Positions 36,005 through 48,318 of a stretch of DNA of 64,000 nt are shown here, piece after piece. Origin of the DNA: Methylotenera sp. (GTDB lineage: Bacteria; Pseudomonadota; Gammaproteobacteria; Burkholderiales; Methylophilaceae); assembly GCA_030652995.1 (NCBI GenBank), contig JAUSAG010000042.1:62001-126000 (forward strand), read 5' to 3'. The notes below the pieces were generated by a model. That model had not been told where the DNA came from. It saw nothing but the letters and a program-made list of their open reading frames with translations, and searched no databases. Positions within the stretch are counted from its first letter, which is position 1; each line of letters begins with the position of its first letter. Position numbers and translations under genes: made by a program.

Positions 36005-37298
36005 TCACTAGTGTCCGGTTAAATTGAGTCATGCTGTCTGCAAAGTTAATATTGATAAGGGTTTCGAACGACTAAATGGTGTCCACGATTTGAATTTCAG
36101 AACAAACATTTGCGATACTTTCAGGTTTAATGAACCTGGGGTGAAACATGAACGTGAGAAAAACGCTGTTTGCACAAGTCATGGAGTACGTACCGTGGAA
36201 GACATTTGGACGCATCATCGACCGTTACGGTGGCGATGCAGGGGTGCGCACCTTGGACTGCGCCAATTTGTTTCGCGTGATGGCTTTCTCGCAATTGACA
36301 TGGCGCGAATCTTTACGCGACATCGAGTCCTGTCTAGCGGCCAACCAGACCAAGCTATTTCATATGGGATTGAGCGGTGTACCCGCCAGAGCCACACTTT
36401 CAGACGCACTGGCCATGCGCCTGATTGTACGAGCCAGAAACCTCTACACCAAAGAACCGACAGGCCTAGAGTTGGATGCGACCGTTTACGCGCTGGATTC
36501 AACCACTATCGATCTGTGCTTGAGCCTGTTCGACTGGGCGCCATTTCGTTCGACCAAGGCTGCGGTGAAGATGCACACGTTGCTGGATTTACGTGGGGCA
36601 ATCCCCGCCTTTATTCACATCAGCGATGGCAAGATGGCCGACGTCAAGGTGCTCGACATCTTGCCCATCGAAGCGGGCGCTTTTTACGTGATGGATCGGG
36701 GTTATCTCGACTTCGGCAGGCTATTCAAGCTACATCAAGCTGGGGCTTTCTTTGTTACCCGCGCCAAGCGCGGGATGAACGCACGGCGCGTATATTCAGT
36801 CAAGACCGAGCGAACTTCAGGAGTGGTCTGCGATCAGTCGGTTCGACTCAGTGGATATTACGTGAGCCGAGACTACCCCGAGCATTTGCGGCGCATCCGC
36901 TACAAAGATCCAGAATCAGGAAAAACACTGCTATTTCTGACCAACAATACAAGCTTGCCGCCATTAACTATTGCCGCATTGTACAAGAGTCGCTGGCAAG
37001 TGGAGTTGTTCTTTAAATGGATCAAACAGCATCTACGCATCAAGCGTTTCTTAGGTACCAGCGAGAATGCTGTGAAGACGCAAATTTGGTGCGCCGTATC
37101 TACCTATGTACTCATTGCCATTGTTAAAAAGGAGCTTCATCTCAATGCGTCGCTATACACTTTATTACAGATTTTATCGGTCTCTATTTTTGAGAAAACC
37201 CTTATTTCATGCGCCTTGCAGCCAGATACTAACAGAACCATTATGCCGACGTCTGATAACCAATTGAATTTATTCGAAATTTAACCGGACACTAGTGA
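36005..37298 (+). mobile_element. Intact IS4-family insertion sequence
   Basis: Perfect 21-bp terminal inverted repeats (36005-36025 and 37278-37298), containing ACTAGTGTCCGGTTAAAT, enclose one transposase gene. The flanks carry the duplication TATTACT(T) at 35998-36005 and 37299-37306, so the element inserted by itself into a single site. That site lies inside the right end of the older Tn7-type transposon. The intact gene, perfect ends and visible duplication show that this is the youngest insertion in the stack. Confidence 0.93.
36148..37284 (+). CDS. IS4-family transposase (DUF4372 type)
   Basis: A 378-residue DDE transposase. The N-terminal domain (about 1-75, TLFAQVMEYVPWKTFGRIIDR) is typical of the subgroup with DUF4372. 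The catalytic core has the first Asp in YALDSTTIDLCLS and the second in YVMDRGYLDFGRL. The YREK-type signature follows with the catalytic Glu in LYKSRWQVELFFKWIKQHL. The gene nearly fills the element and ends 14 bp before the right terminus. No lesion is visible, so it is probably active. Confidence 0.94.
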   Translation: MNVRKTLFAQVMEYVPWKTFGRIIDRYGGDAGVRTLDCANLFRVMAFSQLTWRESLRDIESCLAANQTKLFHMGLSGVPARATLSDALAMRLIVRARNLYTKEPTGLELDATVYALDSTTIDLCLSLFDWAPFRSTKAAVKMHTLLDLRGAIPAFIHISDGKMADVKVLDILPIEAGAFYVMDRGYLDFGRLFKLHQAGAFFVTRAKRGMNARRVYSVKTERTSGVVCDQSVRLSGYYVSRDYPEHLRRIRYKDPESGKTLLFLTNNTSLPPLTIAALYKSRWQVELFFKWIKQHLRIKRFLGTSENAVKTQIWCAVSTYVLIAIVKKELHLNASLYTLLQILSVSIFEKTLISCALQPDTNRTIMPTSDNQLNLFEI

Positions 37299-37378
37299 TA
37301 TTACTTAGGAAAGTACTTTATTCGTTGGGAAAGAACTTTATTTTATGTCAACAACCATTAAAACTTTGAGCAATCAAA
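37299..37378 (-). other. Tn7-type right end at attTn7, 25 bp from the glmS stop
   Basis: On the minus strand the element starts TGT at 37353, followed by 8 bp and AATAAAGT (37342-37335), then a second AATAAAGT (37322-37315) 20 bp further in. The Tn7 right end has the same layout: TGT, 8 bp, AATAAAGT, tandem TnsB sites about 22 bp apart. The terminus is separated from the glmS stop codon by 25 bp (37354-37378), the classical Tn7 insertion distance. The expected 5-bp target copy here is ACCAT. The orientation, right end facing glmS and tnsE distal, also matches Tn7. Confidence 0.8.
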
Positions 37379-39208
37379 CTATTCAACCGTCACACTTTTT
37401 GCTAAATTTCTGGGCTTATCTACATCCGTACCCTTAATTAAAGCGGCATGATACGCTAACATTTGTACCGGAATCGTATGCAAAATAGGGGAGAGCACGC
37501 CTACATGACGCGGGGTACGGATGACATGTACGCCCTCTGACTCCGTAAAGTGACTGTCACTATCGGCAAATACGAACAACTCGCCACCGCGTGCTTTCAC
37601 TTCCTGCATATTAGATTTTACTTTTTCCAGCAAAGCATCATTGGGCGCAATCACTACCACAGGCATATCGCTATCTACCAACGCCAATGGGCCATGTTTC
37701 AGCTCGCCTGCGGGGTAAGCCTCGGCATGAATGTAAGAGATTTCCTTAAGCTTGAGCGCGCCTTCTAGCGCGATTGGGTAATGTATGCCACGTCCTAAGA
37801 ACAAAGCATGTTGTTTGTTGGCGAATGATTTTGCCCACTCACGAATTTGCGGCTCTAAATTGAGTGCATGTTGCACACTGCCTGCTAATTGGCGCAAGGC
37901 GCCTAAATGTGACTGTTCAGCTTCGTGACTTAATAAGCCGCGTTGCTTTGCTAGGGTAGCGGCCAAGGTAAATAGGGCGACTAATTGTGTGGTAAAGGCT
38001 TTGGTTGAAGCCACGCCAATTTCTGCCCCGGCACGTGTGTAGAACACCAGTTGTGAGGCTCTTGGAATGGCGCTTTCTTGTACGTTACAAATGGCTAGCG
38101 TTAGGTTTTGACCTAATGACTTTGCATGTTTAAGCGCTTCCATTGTATCCAAGGTTTCACCAGATTGAGAAATAGTCACAATCAACTGGCGCGGATTTGG
38201 CACAGATTCGCGATAACGATATTCACTGGCAATTTCCACACTGGTTGGCAATTTTGCAATGCTTTCTAGCCAGTATTTAGCAGTGAGTGCAGCGTAATAA
38301 CTGGTCCCTGCAGCGAGAATCAATATGCTGTCAACTTGCTGGAATACATCAGTTGCATTTTCACCAAAGAGAGCAGGGGAGAAGCTGTTGTCATCGATCA
38401 GCGCCTCTATGGTGTCTGCCAGTGCGCGTGGTTGCTCGTGGATTTCTTTTTGCATGAAGTGTGCATAAGGGCCAAGCTCCATGCTGGCGAGCGATACATC
38501 GCTCACGTGAATTTTACGCGTGACTTCTACACCATCGCGACCAAAGATCGTTATACCTTCGCGACGAATATCGGCCACGTCGCCATCTTCCAAATAAATT
38601 ACTCTGCGTGTGACTGATAGCACTGCAGAAACATCTGAAGCAATGAAGTTTTCACCTTCACCTAATCCAATCAATAATGGGCAACCTAGGCGTGCCGTAA
38701 TCATATGCTCAGGTTCTTTGACTGACACCACGCTGATAGCAAATGCGCCAGTTAGTTCGGCCACGGCTCTTTGGGTTGCCGGTAACAGCGCTAAATCTTT
38801 ATGATAATAGTGAATCAGGTGGGCGATGACTTCAGTATCAGTTTGCGAGGTGAACACGTAGCCTAGATTTTTAAGTTTTTCACGCTGTTCATCATGGTTT
38901 TCAATAATGCCATTATGCACAACTGCCAGTTCACCATTAGACACATGTGGATGCGCATTGCTTTCTGTCACACCGCCATGCGTTGCCCAACGGGTATGTC
39001 CAATGCCAACCTGCCCATTTAGTTGTGACGCATTGGCCTTATCGGTCATTGCAGCTACACGGCCCACAGCACGCACGCGCTCTATGCCACTACTATTTAA
39101 CACGGCAATGCCTGCTGAGTCATAGCCGCGATATTCCAAGCGGCTTAAGCCTTCAATCAGTGTGGAGACCACGTTTCTATTTGCTACTGCACCGACAATA
39201 CCACACAT
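37379..39208 (-). CDS. glmS: Glutamine-fructose-6-phosphate aminotransferase
   Basis: GlmS (609 aa) makes glucosamine-6-phosphate, the first step of UDP-GlcNAc synthesis. The N-terminal glutaminase domain has nucleophile Cys2 (MCGIVGAV), then [14 protein letters not shown] and [11 protein letters not shown]. Two SIS domains follow, with [23 protein letters not shown] and [20 protein letters not shown] segments. The end, [13 protein letters not shown], is the sequence whose codons are recognised by TnsD in Tn7 targeting, which fits the transposon remnant directly downstream. It follows glmU by 34 bp on the same strand, giving a glmUS unit. No glmS ribozyme is expected or seen. Confidence 0.97.
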   Translation of the reverse strand: MCGIVGAVANRNVVSTLIEGLSRLEYRGYDSAGIAVLNSSGIERVRAVGRVAAMTDKANASQLNGQVGIGHTRWATHGGVTESNAHPHVSNGELAVVHNGIIENHDEQREKLKNLGYVFTSQTDTEVIAHLIHYYHKDLALLPATQRAVAELTGAFAISVVSVKEPEHMITARLGCPLLIGLGEGENFIASDVSAVLSVTRRVIYLEDGDVADIRREGITIFGRDGVEVTRKIHVSDVSLASMELGPYAHFMQKEIHEQPRALADTIEALIDDNSFSPALFGENATDVFQQVDSILILAAGTSYYAALTAKYWLESIAKLPTSVEIASEYRYRESVPNPRQLIVTISQSGETLDTMEALKHAKSLGQNLTLAICNVQESAIPRASQLVFYTRAGAEIGVASTKAFTTQLVALFTLAATLAKQRGLLSHEAEQSHLGALRQLAGSVQHALNLEPQIREWAKSFANKQHALFLGRGIHYPIALEGALKLKEISYIHAEAYPAGELKHGPLALVDSDMPVVVIAPNDALLEKVKSNMQEVKARGGELFVFADSDSHFTESEGVHVIRTPRHVGVLSPILHTIPVQMLAYHAALIKGTDVDKPRNLAKSVTVE

Positions 39209-39242
39209 AGTTTTTCTTTCTCAAAAGTAAGAGCGCAATTTA

Positions 39243-40682
39243 TTATTTTTTAATTTTCACAGGTCGCGTCCAGCCTGCTATGGACTTCTGCTCTTTAGCG
39301 CGGCAAAAGGTCAACTGATCTGCTGGCGCATTTTTTGTGATGGTTGAACCTGCGGCAATGGTCGCCCCACGCCCGATAGTCACAGGTGCTACCAGTTGTG
39401 AATCTGATCCAATAAATGCGTTATCTTCAATGACGGTTCTAAATTTATTAGCGCCATCATAGTTACAAGTAATTGTGCCCGCGCCGATATTCACGTTCTT
39501 ACCTACCGTACTATCACCAACATAGCTTAAATGGTTTATTTTACTGCCGACATCCACTTGCGCATTTTTTAACTCTACAAAATTGCCTATATGTGTATCA
39601 GCAGCCAGTCTAGTACCTGGACGCAGGCGTGCATATGGTCCAATACGACTATTTTCGCCAATCTGCGTGTCATCTATATGCGTAAATGGGGCGATTTGAG
39701 TTCCTAATGCGATGACTGCATTTTTAATCACACAGTACGCGCCAATCTTAACGTTATCGCCTAAAGTTACCTTACCTTCAAAAACACAACCAACATCTAT
39801 TTCTACATCTTTGCCGACATTTAGCTCGCCCCTCACGTCTAATCTTAGTGGGTCAAGCAACGTCACACCCGCTTGCAGTAAACAATCAGCGTAGCGCTTT
39901 TGGTAAGTCCTTTCCAAATCGGCCAGGTCTTTCTTAGAATTCACTCCGGTAACAGATGCTTCATCATGGGATACCTCTGTTGCTATCATAAATTTTTTGT
40001 TAGATAACCCAAGCCAGCCATCTGTAGATGATTCGTCATCTGCAATTTCACGTACTGCTATTTCGTCTTCCAGCTTGGCCATAGCGACGATATCGGTCAG
40101 GTAATATTCACCTTGAGCGTTATCGTTGGTAAGGCGTTTTAGCCAACTTGCCAGATGCTTGTTTTTTGCAGCAATAATCCCTGTGTTTACCTCTTTTATT
40201 TCGCGTTGCGCAGAAGTCGCATCTTTGTGCTCAATAATTGCAGTAACGATACCTCCACTGTTACGAACGATACGACCATAACCGGTTGGGTCTGGCTTTA
40301 TAAACGTTAGCAGGCCTAATTCCTCGGTTTGATCCAGCAACCTTTTACAACTGTCGACACTCAATAACGGTACATCACCCAGCAATATAAGTGTTGTGGC
40401 TTCTTCATCTAAATACGGCATGGCTTGCTGCACGGCATGGCCAGTTCCAAGCTGTTCGGTTTGCTCAACCCATGTAATATTTTCATGCATAAATGCTTGT
40501 GGTACCACGTCACCGCCATAACCATAAACCACAACGATTTTCAGAGGATTTAGTAGTTTGGCGCAGTTAATTACATGTTGCAACAACGGCTTACCTGCCA
40601 GTTGATGCAATACTTTTGGCTTGTTTGAGTACATGCGCGTACCTTTGCCAGCTGCGAGAATAACGATGTTCAATCTATTCAT
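39243..40682 (-). CDS. glmU: Bifunctional GlmU (GlcNAc-1-P uridyltransferase and GlcN-1-P acetyltransferase)
   Basis: GlmU performs the last two steps to UDP-GlcNAc. The frame is open to 40727, but family proteins begin MNRLNIVILAAGKGTRM, so ATG 40682 is preferred (479 aa). The N-terminal pyrophosphorylase domain (about 1-230) has AAGKGTRM and LGDVPLL. The C-terminal left-handed beta-helix has hexapeptide repeats such as IGPYARLRPGTRL, and IGAGTITCNYDGANKFRT near the acetyl-CoA site. It stands between the atp operon terminator and glmS, supplying the substrate pathway together with glmS. Confidence 0.95.
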   Translation of the reverse strand: MNRLNIVILAAGKGTRMYSNKPKVLHQLAGKPLLQHVINCAKLLNPLKIVVVYGYGGDVVPQAFMHENITWVEQTEQLGTGHAVQQAMPYLDEEATTLILLGDVPLLSVDSCKRLLDQTEELGLLTFIKPDPTGYGRIVRNSGGIVTAIIEHKDATSAQREIKEVNTGIIAAKNKHLASWLKRLTNDNAQGEYYLTDIVAMAKLEDEIAVREIADDESSTDGWLGLSNKKFMIATEVSHDEASVTGVNSKKDLADLERTYQKRYADCLLQAGVTLLDPLRLDVRGELNVGKDVEIDVGCVFEGKVTLGDNVKIGAYCVIKNAVIALGTQIAPFTHIDDTQIGENSRIGPYARLRPGTRLAADTHIGNFVELKNAQVDVGSKINHLSYVGDSTVGKNVNIGAGTITCNYDGANKFRTVIEDNAFIGSDSQLVAPVTIGRGATIAAGSTITKNAPADQLTFCRAKEQKSIAGWTRPVKIKK

Positions 40683-40724
40683 TACCATTTGATTCTTTAG
40701 TATGTATTTATTTAGAAAGTATAA

Positions 40725-40752
40725 CAAAAAAGGCAGCCTAGGCTGCCTTTTT
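40725..40752 (-). terminator. Terminator of the ATP synthase operon
   Basis: AAAAAGGCAGCC and GGCTGCCTTTTT meet to form a perfect palindrome at about 40726-40751, with a G/C-rich stem and A/T flanks. It works in either direction and lies just after atpC on the minus strand. Confidence 0.9.
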
Positions 40753-40782
40753 GCTGATCTTACTCTGCTAACTTAACTTTAA

Positions 40783-41208
40783 TTAGTGCGCAGTTTTACG
40801 TAAACGCTCAATAGCTTGAATCTGCGCTAGCGCTTCAGACAACTCTGCTTGCGCTGCCGCGTAGTTCACGTCTGTAGTTCTATTTTTCAACGCTTCCTCA
40901 GCAGCCTCTTTCGCAGCAATTGCTTTTGCTTCATCTAAATCATGACCGCGCACTGCCGTATCAGCTAACACCGTAATAACACCCGGCTGCACTTCTAACA
41001 AGCCGCCAGAAATGTAAATCAACACCTCTTCTGCCTCGTTAGACTGCTTGATACGCAATGCGCCTGGTTTGATGGTTGAAATCATCGGCGCATGATTTGG
41101 GTAAATACCCACCTCACCAGCACTAGCAGGCGCCACTACAAACTCAGCTTCACCTGAAAATATACTTGCTTCTGCGCTGACTACATCAATATGAACAGTA
41201 TTTGCCAT
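40783..41208 (-). CDS. atpC: ATP synthase epsilon subunit
   Basis: The 141-residue epsilon subunit couples and regulates F1. The N-terminal beta sandwich has HIDVVSAEASIFSGEAEFVVAP and GEVGIYPNHAPMIS. The two C-terminal inhibitory helices follow (EAKAIAAKEAAEEALK, LSEALAQIQAIERLRK). It is the last gene of the operon, 66 bp after atpD, and is closed by the terminator at 40725-40752. Confidence 0.96.
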   Translation of the reverse strand: MANTVHIDVVSAEASIFSGEAEFVVAPASAGEVGIYPNHAPMISTIKPGALRIKQSNEAEEVLIYISGGLLEVQPGVITVLADTAVRGHDLDEAKAIAAKEAAEEALKNRTTDVNYAAAQAELSEALAQIQAIERLRKTAH

Positions 41209-41274
41209 TATCTTTTTCCTTAAAACGATTAACTAATAACTAGCCTCTCATCACTAGAGGCTAACATCTATCAA

Positions 41275-42723
<1,449 letters not shown>

Positions 42724-42772
42724 CTATTCAAACTAATCTGTTGAATTCTAACTTAATGTTCTATTTCTGACC

Positions 42773-43711
42773 TTAAGCAACCGCTGCCGCACCGCCGACA
42801 ATCTCGGAGATCTCTTTAGTAATTGCTGCCTGACGCGCTTTGTTATAAACCAGTTTTAAATCGCCAATAACTTCTTTTGCGTTGTCCGATGCTGATTTCA
42901 TTGCCACCATACGTGATGACTGCTCTGAAGCCATGTTTTCTGATACCGCGTTATAGACCAACGATTCAATGTAACGCACCATCAACTGGTCAATCACAGG
43001 CTTTGACTCTGGCTCATAGATGTAATCCCAATGTCCTTTTGCAGCACCAATTTGCAATGCACTTTTGATCACAGCACTGGTAGTAAGCGCTTCTGCTTTT
43101 TCATGCTCAGGATGCGTACCTAAACGCTCAGAGGTGAGTGGCAACAATTGCTCTAGCACTGGCTCCTGCTTCATGGTATTGATAAAGCGTGTATAGCAAA
43201 TATGTAGCTGATCAATTTCACCAGCGGTATAAGCATCTAGCATCACCTTGATAGTACCGATCAATGTTTCAATATGCGGTACATCACCTAAGCCAGTGAT
43301 ATGTGATTTAACATTGGCACCAACACGGTTCATAAATGCATAACCTTTGTTGCCAATAGCGCTGACAGTAATTGTCTTACCTTCTAATTCCCAGCTTTTC
43401 ATCTGGTTAATAGATAAGCGCAACACATTGGTATTCAAGCCACCGCAAAGCCCTTTATCAGAGCTCACTACAATGATGCCAATATTCTTCACATTGTCAC
43501 GCTTTAAAAGAAAAGGGTGTTTGTACTCTGAATGCGCTAAAGAAAGGTGGGCAGCCACATTACGAATTTTGTCTGCGTATGGGCGTGATGCTCGCATTCT
43601 ATCCTGCGCTTTACGCATTTTAGAAGCGGCCACCATTTCCATTGCCTTGGTGATCTTACGTGTATTTTCTACACTTTTGATCTTGGTTCTAATCTCTTTA
43701 CTACCAGCCAT
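42773..43711 (-). CDS. atpG: ATP synthase gamma subunit
   Basis: The 312-residue rotor shaft. The N-terminal coiled helix carries [26 protein letters not shown] (read here only as its first motif, [14 protein letters not shown]). The Rossmann-like middle has [14 protein letters not shown], and the C-terminal helix [17 protein letters not shown] ends in [15 protein letters not shown]. It is slightly longer than E. coli AtpG (287 aa). It is placed between atpA and atpD as usual. Confidence 0.96.
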   Translation of the reverse strand: MAGSKEIRTKIKSVENTRKITKAMEMVAASKMRKAQDRMRASRPYADKIRNVAAHLSLAHSEYKHPFLLKRDNVKNIGIIVVSSDKGLCGGLNTNVLRLSINQMKSWELEGKTITVSAIGNKGYAFMNRVGANVKSHITGLGDVPHIETLIGTIKVMLDAYTAGEIDQLHICYTRFINTMKQEPVLEQLLPLTSERLGTHPEHEKAEALTTSAVIKSALQIGAAKGHWDYIYEPESKPVIDQLMVRYIESLVYNAVSENMASEQSSRMVAMKSASDNAKEVIGDLKLVYNKARQAAITKEISEIVGGAAAVA

Positions 43712-43734
43712 TTTATTGTCCTAATAGTTAAAGA

Positions 43735-45276
43735 TTAGTATGCGTTTGTAGCTTTAAAATCTTGAATCGCTGCTTCAAGCGCTTTTTCATTGTCACCACT
43801 TAAATCTTTACTTGATTCAATTGCGTCAGCAATTGTTTTGTATTTTGACGCAATGAAGCCATGTAATTGACCTTCAAATGCTAATACTTTGTTGGTTGGA
43901 ACATCATCAAAGTAACCTTTGTTTGCTGCAAACAAGCTAATTGCCATGTTTGATATGCTTAAAGGTGCATACTGCGCTTGCTTCATCAACTCAGTAAACA
44001 TACGACCGCGGTCTAGCTGTTTACGTGTAGCCTCATCCAAATCAGAGGCGAACTGCGCGAAAGCTGCCAATTCACGATATTGCGCTAAGGCTAAACGTAC
44101 ACCTCCGCCCAATTTTTTAATTACTTTAGTTTGTGCAGCACCACCAACGCGAGAAACTGAAATACCAGCGTTAATCGCAGGACGAATACCAGCATTAAAC
44201 AAGTCAGTTTCTAAAAAGATTTGACCGTCAGTAATAGAAATCACGTTTGTTGGAACGAATGCTGAAACGTCACCAGCGGCTGTTTCAATCACTGGCAATG
44301 CTGTCAGTGAACCAGTTTTACCTTTAACTTCACCATTCGTGAATTTTTCTACATACTCTTCATTTACGCGAGCTGCACGCTCTAATAGACGTGAGTGAAT
44401 GTAGAACACGTCACCTGGGTAAGCTTCACGGCCTGGTGGACGGCGCAATAACAATGAAATTTGACGGTAAGCAATCGCTTGTTTAGTCAAATCATCATAA
44501 ACGATCAATGCATCTTCACCACGATCACGGAAATATTCGCCCATGGTACAACCAGAATATGGTGCTAGGAATTGCAAAGCAGCGGAGTCAGATGCTGTAG
44601 CAGCAACCACAATGGTGTAAGCCATCGCGCCATTCTCTTCTAGTTTACGTACCACGTTAGCAACAGTAGAAGCCTTTTGGCCAATCGCAACATAGATACA
44701 GGTCATATTTTGACCTTTTTGATTGATGATGGCATCAATCGCGACCGCTGTTTTACCTGTTTGACGGTCACCAATAATCAATTCACGTTGACCACGGCCA
44801 ACTGGTACCATAGAGTCAACTGATTTCAAGCCAGTTTGCACTGGTTGTGAAACTGATTTACGCGCAATAACACCAGGTGCCACTTTTTCAATCTTGTCTG
44901 TCATTTTTGCATTAACCGGGCCTTTGCCATCAATTGGCTGGCCTAATGCATTAACAACACGGCCGATTAGCTCAGGGCCAACTGGTACTTCCAAAATACG
45001 ACCGGTACATTTACAGATGTCGCCTTCAGTAATATGCTCGTAGTCACCTAGAACCACTGCACCTACTGAGTCACGCTCCAAGTTAAGCGCCAAACCGAAT
45101 GTATTGCCAGGGAACTCAATCATTTCACCTGCCATCACGTTTGATAGGCCATGAATACGAACGATACCGTCAGTAACTGAAATAACAGTACCTTGTGTAC
45201 GCGCTTCAGCTGAGGTAGAAAAATTTTCTAATCTGCTTTTAATCAGTTCACTGATTTCTGATGTAGATAACTGCAT
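43735..45276 (-). CDS. atpA: ATP synthase alpha subunit
   Basis: The regulatory nucleotide-binding F1 subunit (513 aa). Walker [14 protein letters not shown], the alpha signature [17 protein letters not shown] and [20 protein letters not shown], and Walker [12 protein letters not shown] are visible. Length and start match E. coli AtpA. It lies between atpH (34 bp upstream) and atpG. Confidence 0.98.
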   Translation of the reverse strand: MQLSTSEISELIKSRLENFSTSAEARTQGTVISVTDGIVRIHGLSNVMAGEMIEFPGNTFGLALNLERDSVGAVVLGDYEHITEGDICKCTGRILEVPVGPELIGRVVNALGQPIDGKGPVNAKMTDKIEKVAPGVIARKSVSQPVQTGLKSVDSMVPVGRGQRELIIGDRQTGKTAVAIDAIINQKGQNMTCIYVAIGQKASTVANVVRKLEENGAMAYTIVVAATASDSAALQFLAPYSGCTMGEYFRDRGEDALIVYDDLTKQAIAYRQISLLLRRPPGREAYPGDVFYIHSRLLERAARVNEEYVEKFTNGEVKGKTGSLTALPVIETAAGDVSAFVPTNVISITDGQIFLETDLFNAGIRPAINAGISVSRVGGAAQTKVIKKLGGGVRLALAQYRELAAFAQFASDLDEATRKQLDRGRMFTELMKQAQYAPLSISNMAISLFAANKGYFDDVPTNKVLAFEGQLHGFIASKYKTIADAIESSKDLSGDNEKALEAAIQDFKATNAY

Positions 45277-45310
45277 TTACTAAACTCCTATAATTTTCTC
45301 TGGCTGTGCC

Positions 45311-45847
45311 TTATGCCGTAAGCGCGTAGGCTAAATTTTGTAACTGACCTTTGACGGACGCGTCTATCACTGTATCGCCAACAATAATTTTAATGCCGCC
45401 AATAAGTTCTGAGTCAACAGAAACATTAGCTTCGATTTTTTTACCGAACTTTGCCTCTAAACGTTTTACCAAATCTTTAATTTCTGCTGCACTAGGTTTA
45501 GCTGCGGCAATGATTTGTGCATCTAAAGTGCCTTCATCCTGTGCTTTTAATTCCTCAAAAGCCGTGACTATCGCTGGCAAAATAGATAAACGTCCGTATT
45601 CAACCAAAACCTTAATCAGGTTTTGTGCGTGCTCGTTGAGCTTATCGCCACAAACCTTCAAAAAGTTGGCCTGCAAATCAAGGCTCACTACTTTTGGGTC
45701 TTGAATATAAGCTTGCATTTGCGCATCGCTGACGACTGCATTTGCAAAACTTAACATTTCAGACCACTTCGCAAGCGCTTTTTGTTCGCTTGCTAGCTTG
45801 TAAGCAGCAACCGCGTAAGGTCTTGCGATGGTTGATATTTCAGCCAT
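45311..45847 (-). CDS. atpH: ATP synthase delta subunit
   Basis: The stator connector between F1 and subunit b (178 aa). It begins AEISTIARPYAVAAYKLA, the family N-terminal signature. The C-terminal part ENVSV-like KKIEANVSVDSELIGGIKI followed by VGDTVIDASVKGQL is the conserved delta motif. It is 24 bp downstream of atpF. Confidence 0.96.
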   Translation of the reverse strand: MAEISTIARPYAVAAYKLASEQKALAKWSEMLSFANAVVSDAQMQAYIQDPKVVSLDLQANFLKVCGDKLNEHAQNLIKVLVEYGRLSILPAIVTAFEELKAQDEGTLDAQIIAAAKPSAAEIKDLVKRLEAKFGKKIEANVSVDSELIGGIKIIVGDTVIDASVKGQLQNLAYALTA

Positions 45848-45871
45848 GTCTTGTTTTCCCTTATTGGTTCT

Positions 45872-46342
45872 TTAAAGTTCCGCTGCGAGTTTAGACAACA
45901 TTTCGCTATGTGCTTTTGCGTCAATTTCTTTACGCAAGATTTTTTCAGCACCGGCAATCGCCAATGCAGACACTTGCGAACGTAAACCTTCTTTTGCACG
46001 GTTTACTTCTTGGTCTATTTCAGCTTTAGCACCGGCTAAAATACGCTCACCTTCGACCTTAGCATTACCTTTAGCTTCTTCAACGATTTGTGACCCACGC
46101 TTTTCAGCTTGGCCAATAATTTCGCTGGCTTTTTGCTTGGCTTCGTTCAAAGTAAACTCTGATTTTTTCGCCGCAACTTCTAAAGCACTTCTGCCTTCAT
46201 GCGCTGCTGCCAAACCATCAGCAATTTCTTTTTGGCGCGCTTCAATTGCGTTTAACAGCGGTGGCCAAACAAATTTTACTGTGAACCAAATCAACACAGC
46301 AAATGCAAGAGCTTGTGCGATCCGTGTAAAGTTAATGTTCAA
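45872..46342 (-). CDS. atpF: ATP synthase b subunit
   Basis: The 156-residue peripheral stalk. A single N-terminal membrane helix ([20 protein letters not shown]) precedes a long charged amphipathic helix (about 30-156) rich in Ala, Glu and Lys that dimerises as a coiled coil. It ends MLSKLAAEL. Its position between atpE and atpH is standard. Confidence 0.96.
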   Translation of the reverse strand: MNINFTRIAQALAFAVLIWFTVKFVWPPLLNAIEARQKEIADGLAAAHEGRSALEVAAKKSEFTLNEAKQKASEIIGQAEKRGSQIVEEAKGNAKVEGERILAGAKAEIDQEVNRAKEGLRSQVSALAIAGAEKILRKEIDAKAHSEMLSKLAAEL

Positions 46343-46462
46343 TTTTGATCCAAATTAAATATCATTAAGACTAAAATCATTTAAGATTAAATCGTTCATA
46401 TAACAAGTCATTAGATGTGTGCTGGGTCTTTAACTAACCTAAACATATCATCTAACGGCTAA

Positions 46463-46756
<294 letters not shown>

Positions 46757-46837
46757 TCAAAAATTAAACTTACTACCAAAACCATCTAAAAATAAAACTA
46801 CCCAATTAAAACTAAACCACTTAAAAGCAAAATAAAA

Positions 46838-47728
46838 CTAATGCGACTCATGTGCCATGGCTAAGTAAACCACAGTCAGCATCATGAAAATAAAAGCTTG
46901 TAATGCTACGATAAGAATATGGAAGATTGACCAGCCTGCGCCGAGTATTGCACTTGGGATAATCCAACCAGCCCCAGTGGCAGCCCACATACCTAGCAAC
47001 AAGAAAATTACTTCACCTGCATACATGTTGCCGAACAAACGTAATGCGTGTGATAAAGGCTTTGAAATGTATTCAATCAAATTAAATGCAAAGTTAGCCA
47101 CAAACAACAATGGACTTAACAGCAAGCCAATAAAACCCATTGCACTTTTTGGTTTGAAAAATTTTGCACCGCCGAATGGTGCATAAAATAACTCGTGCAC
47201 CCAGCCACCCAAACCCTTTACCTTAATAGAAAAGAATATCATTAAAATCCACACTGCCAAGGCCAAGGCAAATGTGGTGTTAATGTCAGAGGTTGGCACT
47301 GCGCGCCATGTGGCGTGCTCGCCACCAAAGAATGAAACGATACCTGCAACCCAATCTACTGGTAGAAAGTCCATGGAATTCATGGCAAACACCCATAAAA
47401 ACACGGTTAATGCGGTAGGGGCAATGAAACTATGTCGGTTGCCGTGGAAAATATTTTTTACTTGATCATCAATAAAACCAAATACCAGCTCAACAAAAGC
47501 CTGGCCTTTAGTCGGTACACCAGCGGTGGCTTTACGTGCCACTAACCACACCAAACCCATCACCAGCAAACCCAATGCCACTGACATGACAAATGTATCC
47601 ACATGCAACGTCCAAAAACCACCTTCGCCTAAGGACTTGGCATTGAATGTCAAGTGATGTTCAATATAACTAGATGGGGTTAGTACCTGTTGCGCGTGTT
47701 GTGCGTTATCTGCGTGTTCTGTAGCCAT
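46838..47728 (-). CDS. atpB: ATP synthase a subunit
   Basis: The Fo channel subunit (296 aa), with five to six membrane helices. The essential Arg lies in [18 protein letters not shown], and the terminal helix contains [17 protein letters not shown]. The N-terminal [21 protein letters not shown] and [15 protein letters not shown] match betaproteobacterial AtpB. It is 93 bp before atpE. Confidence 0.97.
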   Translation of the reverse strand: MATEHADNAQHAQQVLTPSSYIEHHLTFNAKSLGEGGFWTLHVDTFVMSVALGLLVMGLVWLVARKATAGVPTKGQAFVELVFGFIDDQVKNIFHGNRHSFIAPTALTVFLWVFAMNSMDFLPVDWVAGIVSFFGGEHATWRAVPTSDINTTFALALAVWILMIFFSIKVKGLGGWVHELFYAPFGGAKFFKPKSAMGFIGLLLSPLLFVANFAFNLIEYISKPLSHALRLFGNMYAGEVIFLLLGMWAATGAGWIIPSAILGAGWSIFHILIVALQAFIFMMLTVVYLAMAHESH

Positions 47729-47757
47729 AATCTATTTTACTCTAACTAATATATTGT

Positions 47758-48234
47758 TTAAATTACACGTTTAACTTGATGACTTAGCGCCGCACCTGAA
47801 AATATAGCTGCCGCCGCCAAACCTGCAATCAGTGCGAACGGCACTAACTGCTTATAAAAAACAAATATGATCATCAAAACCGCGACAATCACTATAATCT
47901 TAACCGCTTCTGCCTTTAGTAAATTTACCAAAATAGCGCTTGCATCAGCAAGACCCTCAGCGCGCCGTGCCACCAATGTAGCCAGGTAAGCGCCAACAAG
48001 CACACTAATCCCACCTAAAACTGCTGATATCGCGGCATGTAAACCAAAAAATAAAAACATCACTACAGCTACCGCCAATGTGGCAATGAGCTGGATTTTA
48101 AGCATTTTACTAAAAACATCTGAATTATTGGATGCTGACAATGACTTAAACCTAGTTAAATTTAGAAGCTTTTTAAACGTTTTTATAATTATTTTGCGTT
48201 TATTTTGAACTTGCCCAAAAGCATCAAGTAGCAA
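47758..48234 (-). CDS. atpI: ATP synthase subunit I (AtpI-like)
   Basis: A small hydrophobic protein with four membrane segments (IQLIATLAVAVVMFLFFGL, AVLGGISVLVGAYLATLV, IIVIVAVLMIIFVFY, LVPFALIAGLAAAAIF). This is typical of AtpI, which helps assemble the c-ring. The frame is open to 48234 (158 aa), but the first 43 residues are unlike the family, so ATG 48105 (MLKIQLIATLAV, 115 aa) is an alternative start. It heads the atp operon, 29 bp before atpB. Confidence 0.85.
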   Translation of the reverse strand: MLLDAFGQVQNKRKIIIKTFKKLLNLTRFKSLSASNNSDVFSKMLKIQLIATLAVAVVMFLFFGLHAAISAVLGGISVLVGAYLATLVARRAEGLADASAILVNLLKAEAVKIIVIVAVLMIIFVFYKQLVPFALIAGLAAAAIFSGAALSHQVKRVI

Positions 48235-48318
48235 AGATCGCGATTTTGAATTATTAACGCTTTTTAGTCAAGGCTTAAGTTGCAAGGATTTACAAGTAGT
48301 TTAAGTAAAATGAAACAC

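Noticed and set aside
36024..37016. 330-codon frame overlapping the IS4 transposase
   Set aside because: It is out of frame with the recognisable DDE transposase and has no motif of its own.
37209..37378. glmS-linked ribozyme or sRNA
   Set aside because: The sequence is explained by the IS4 end and the transposon right end; glmS ribozymes lie upstream of glmS in Gram-positives.
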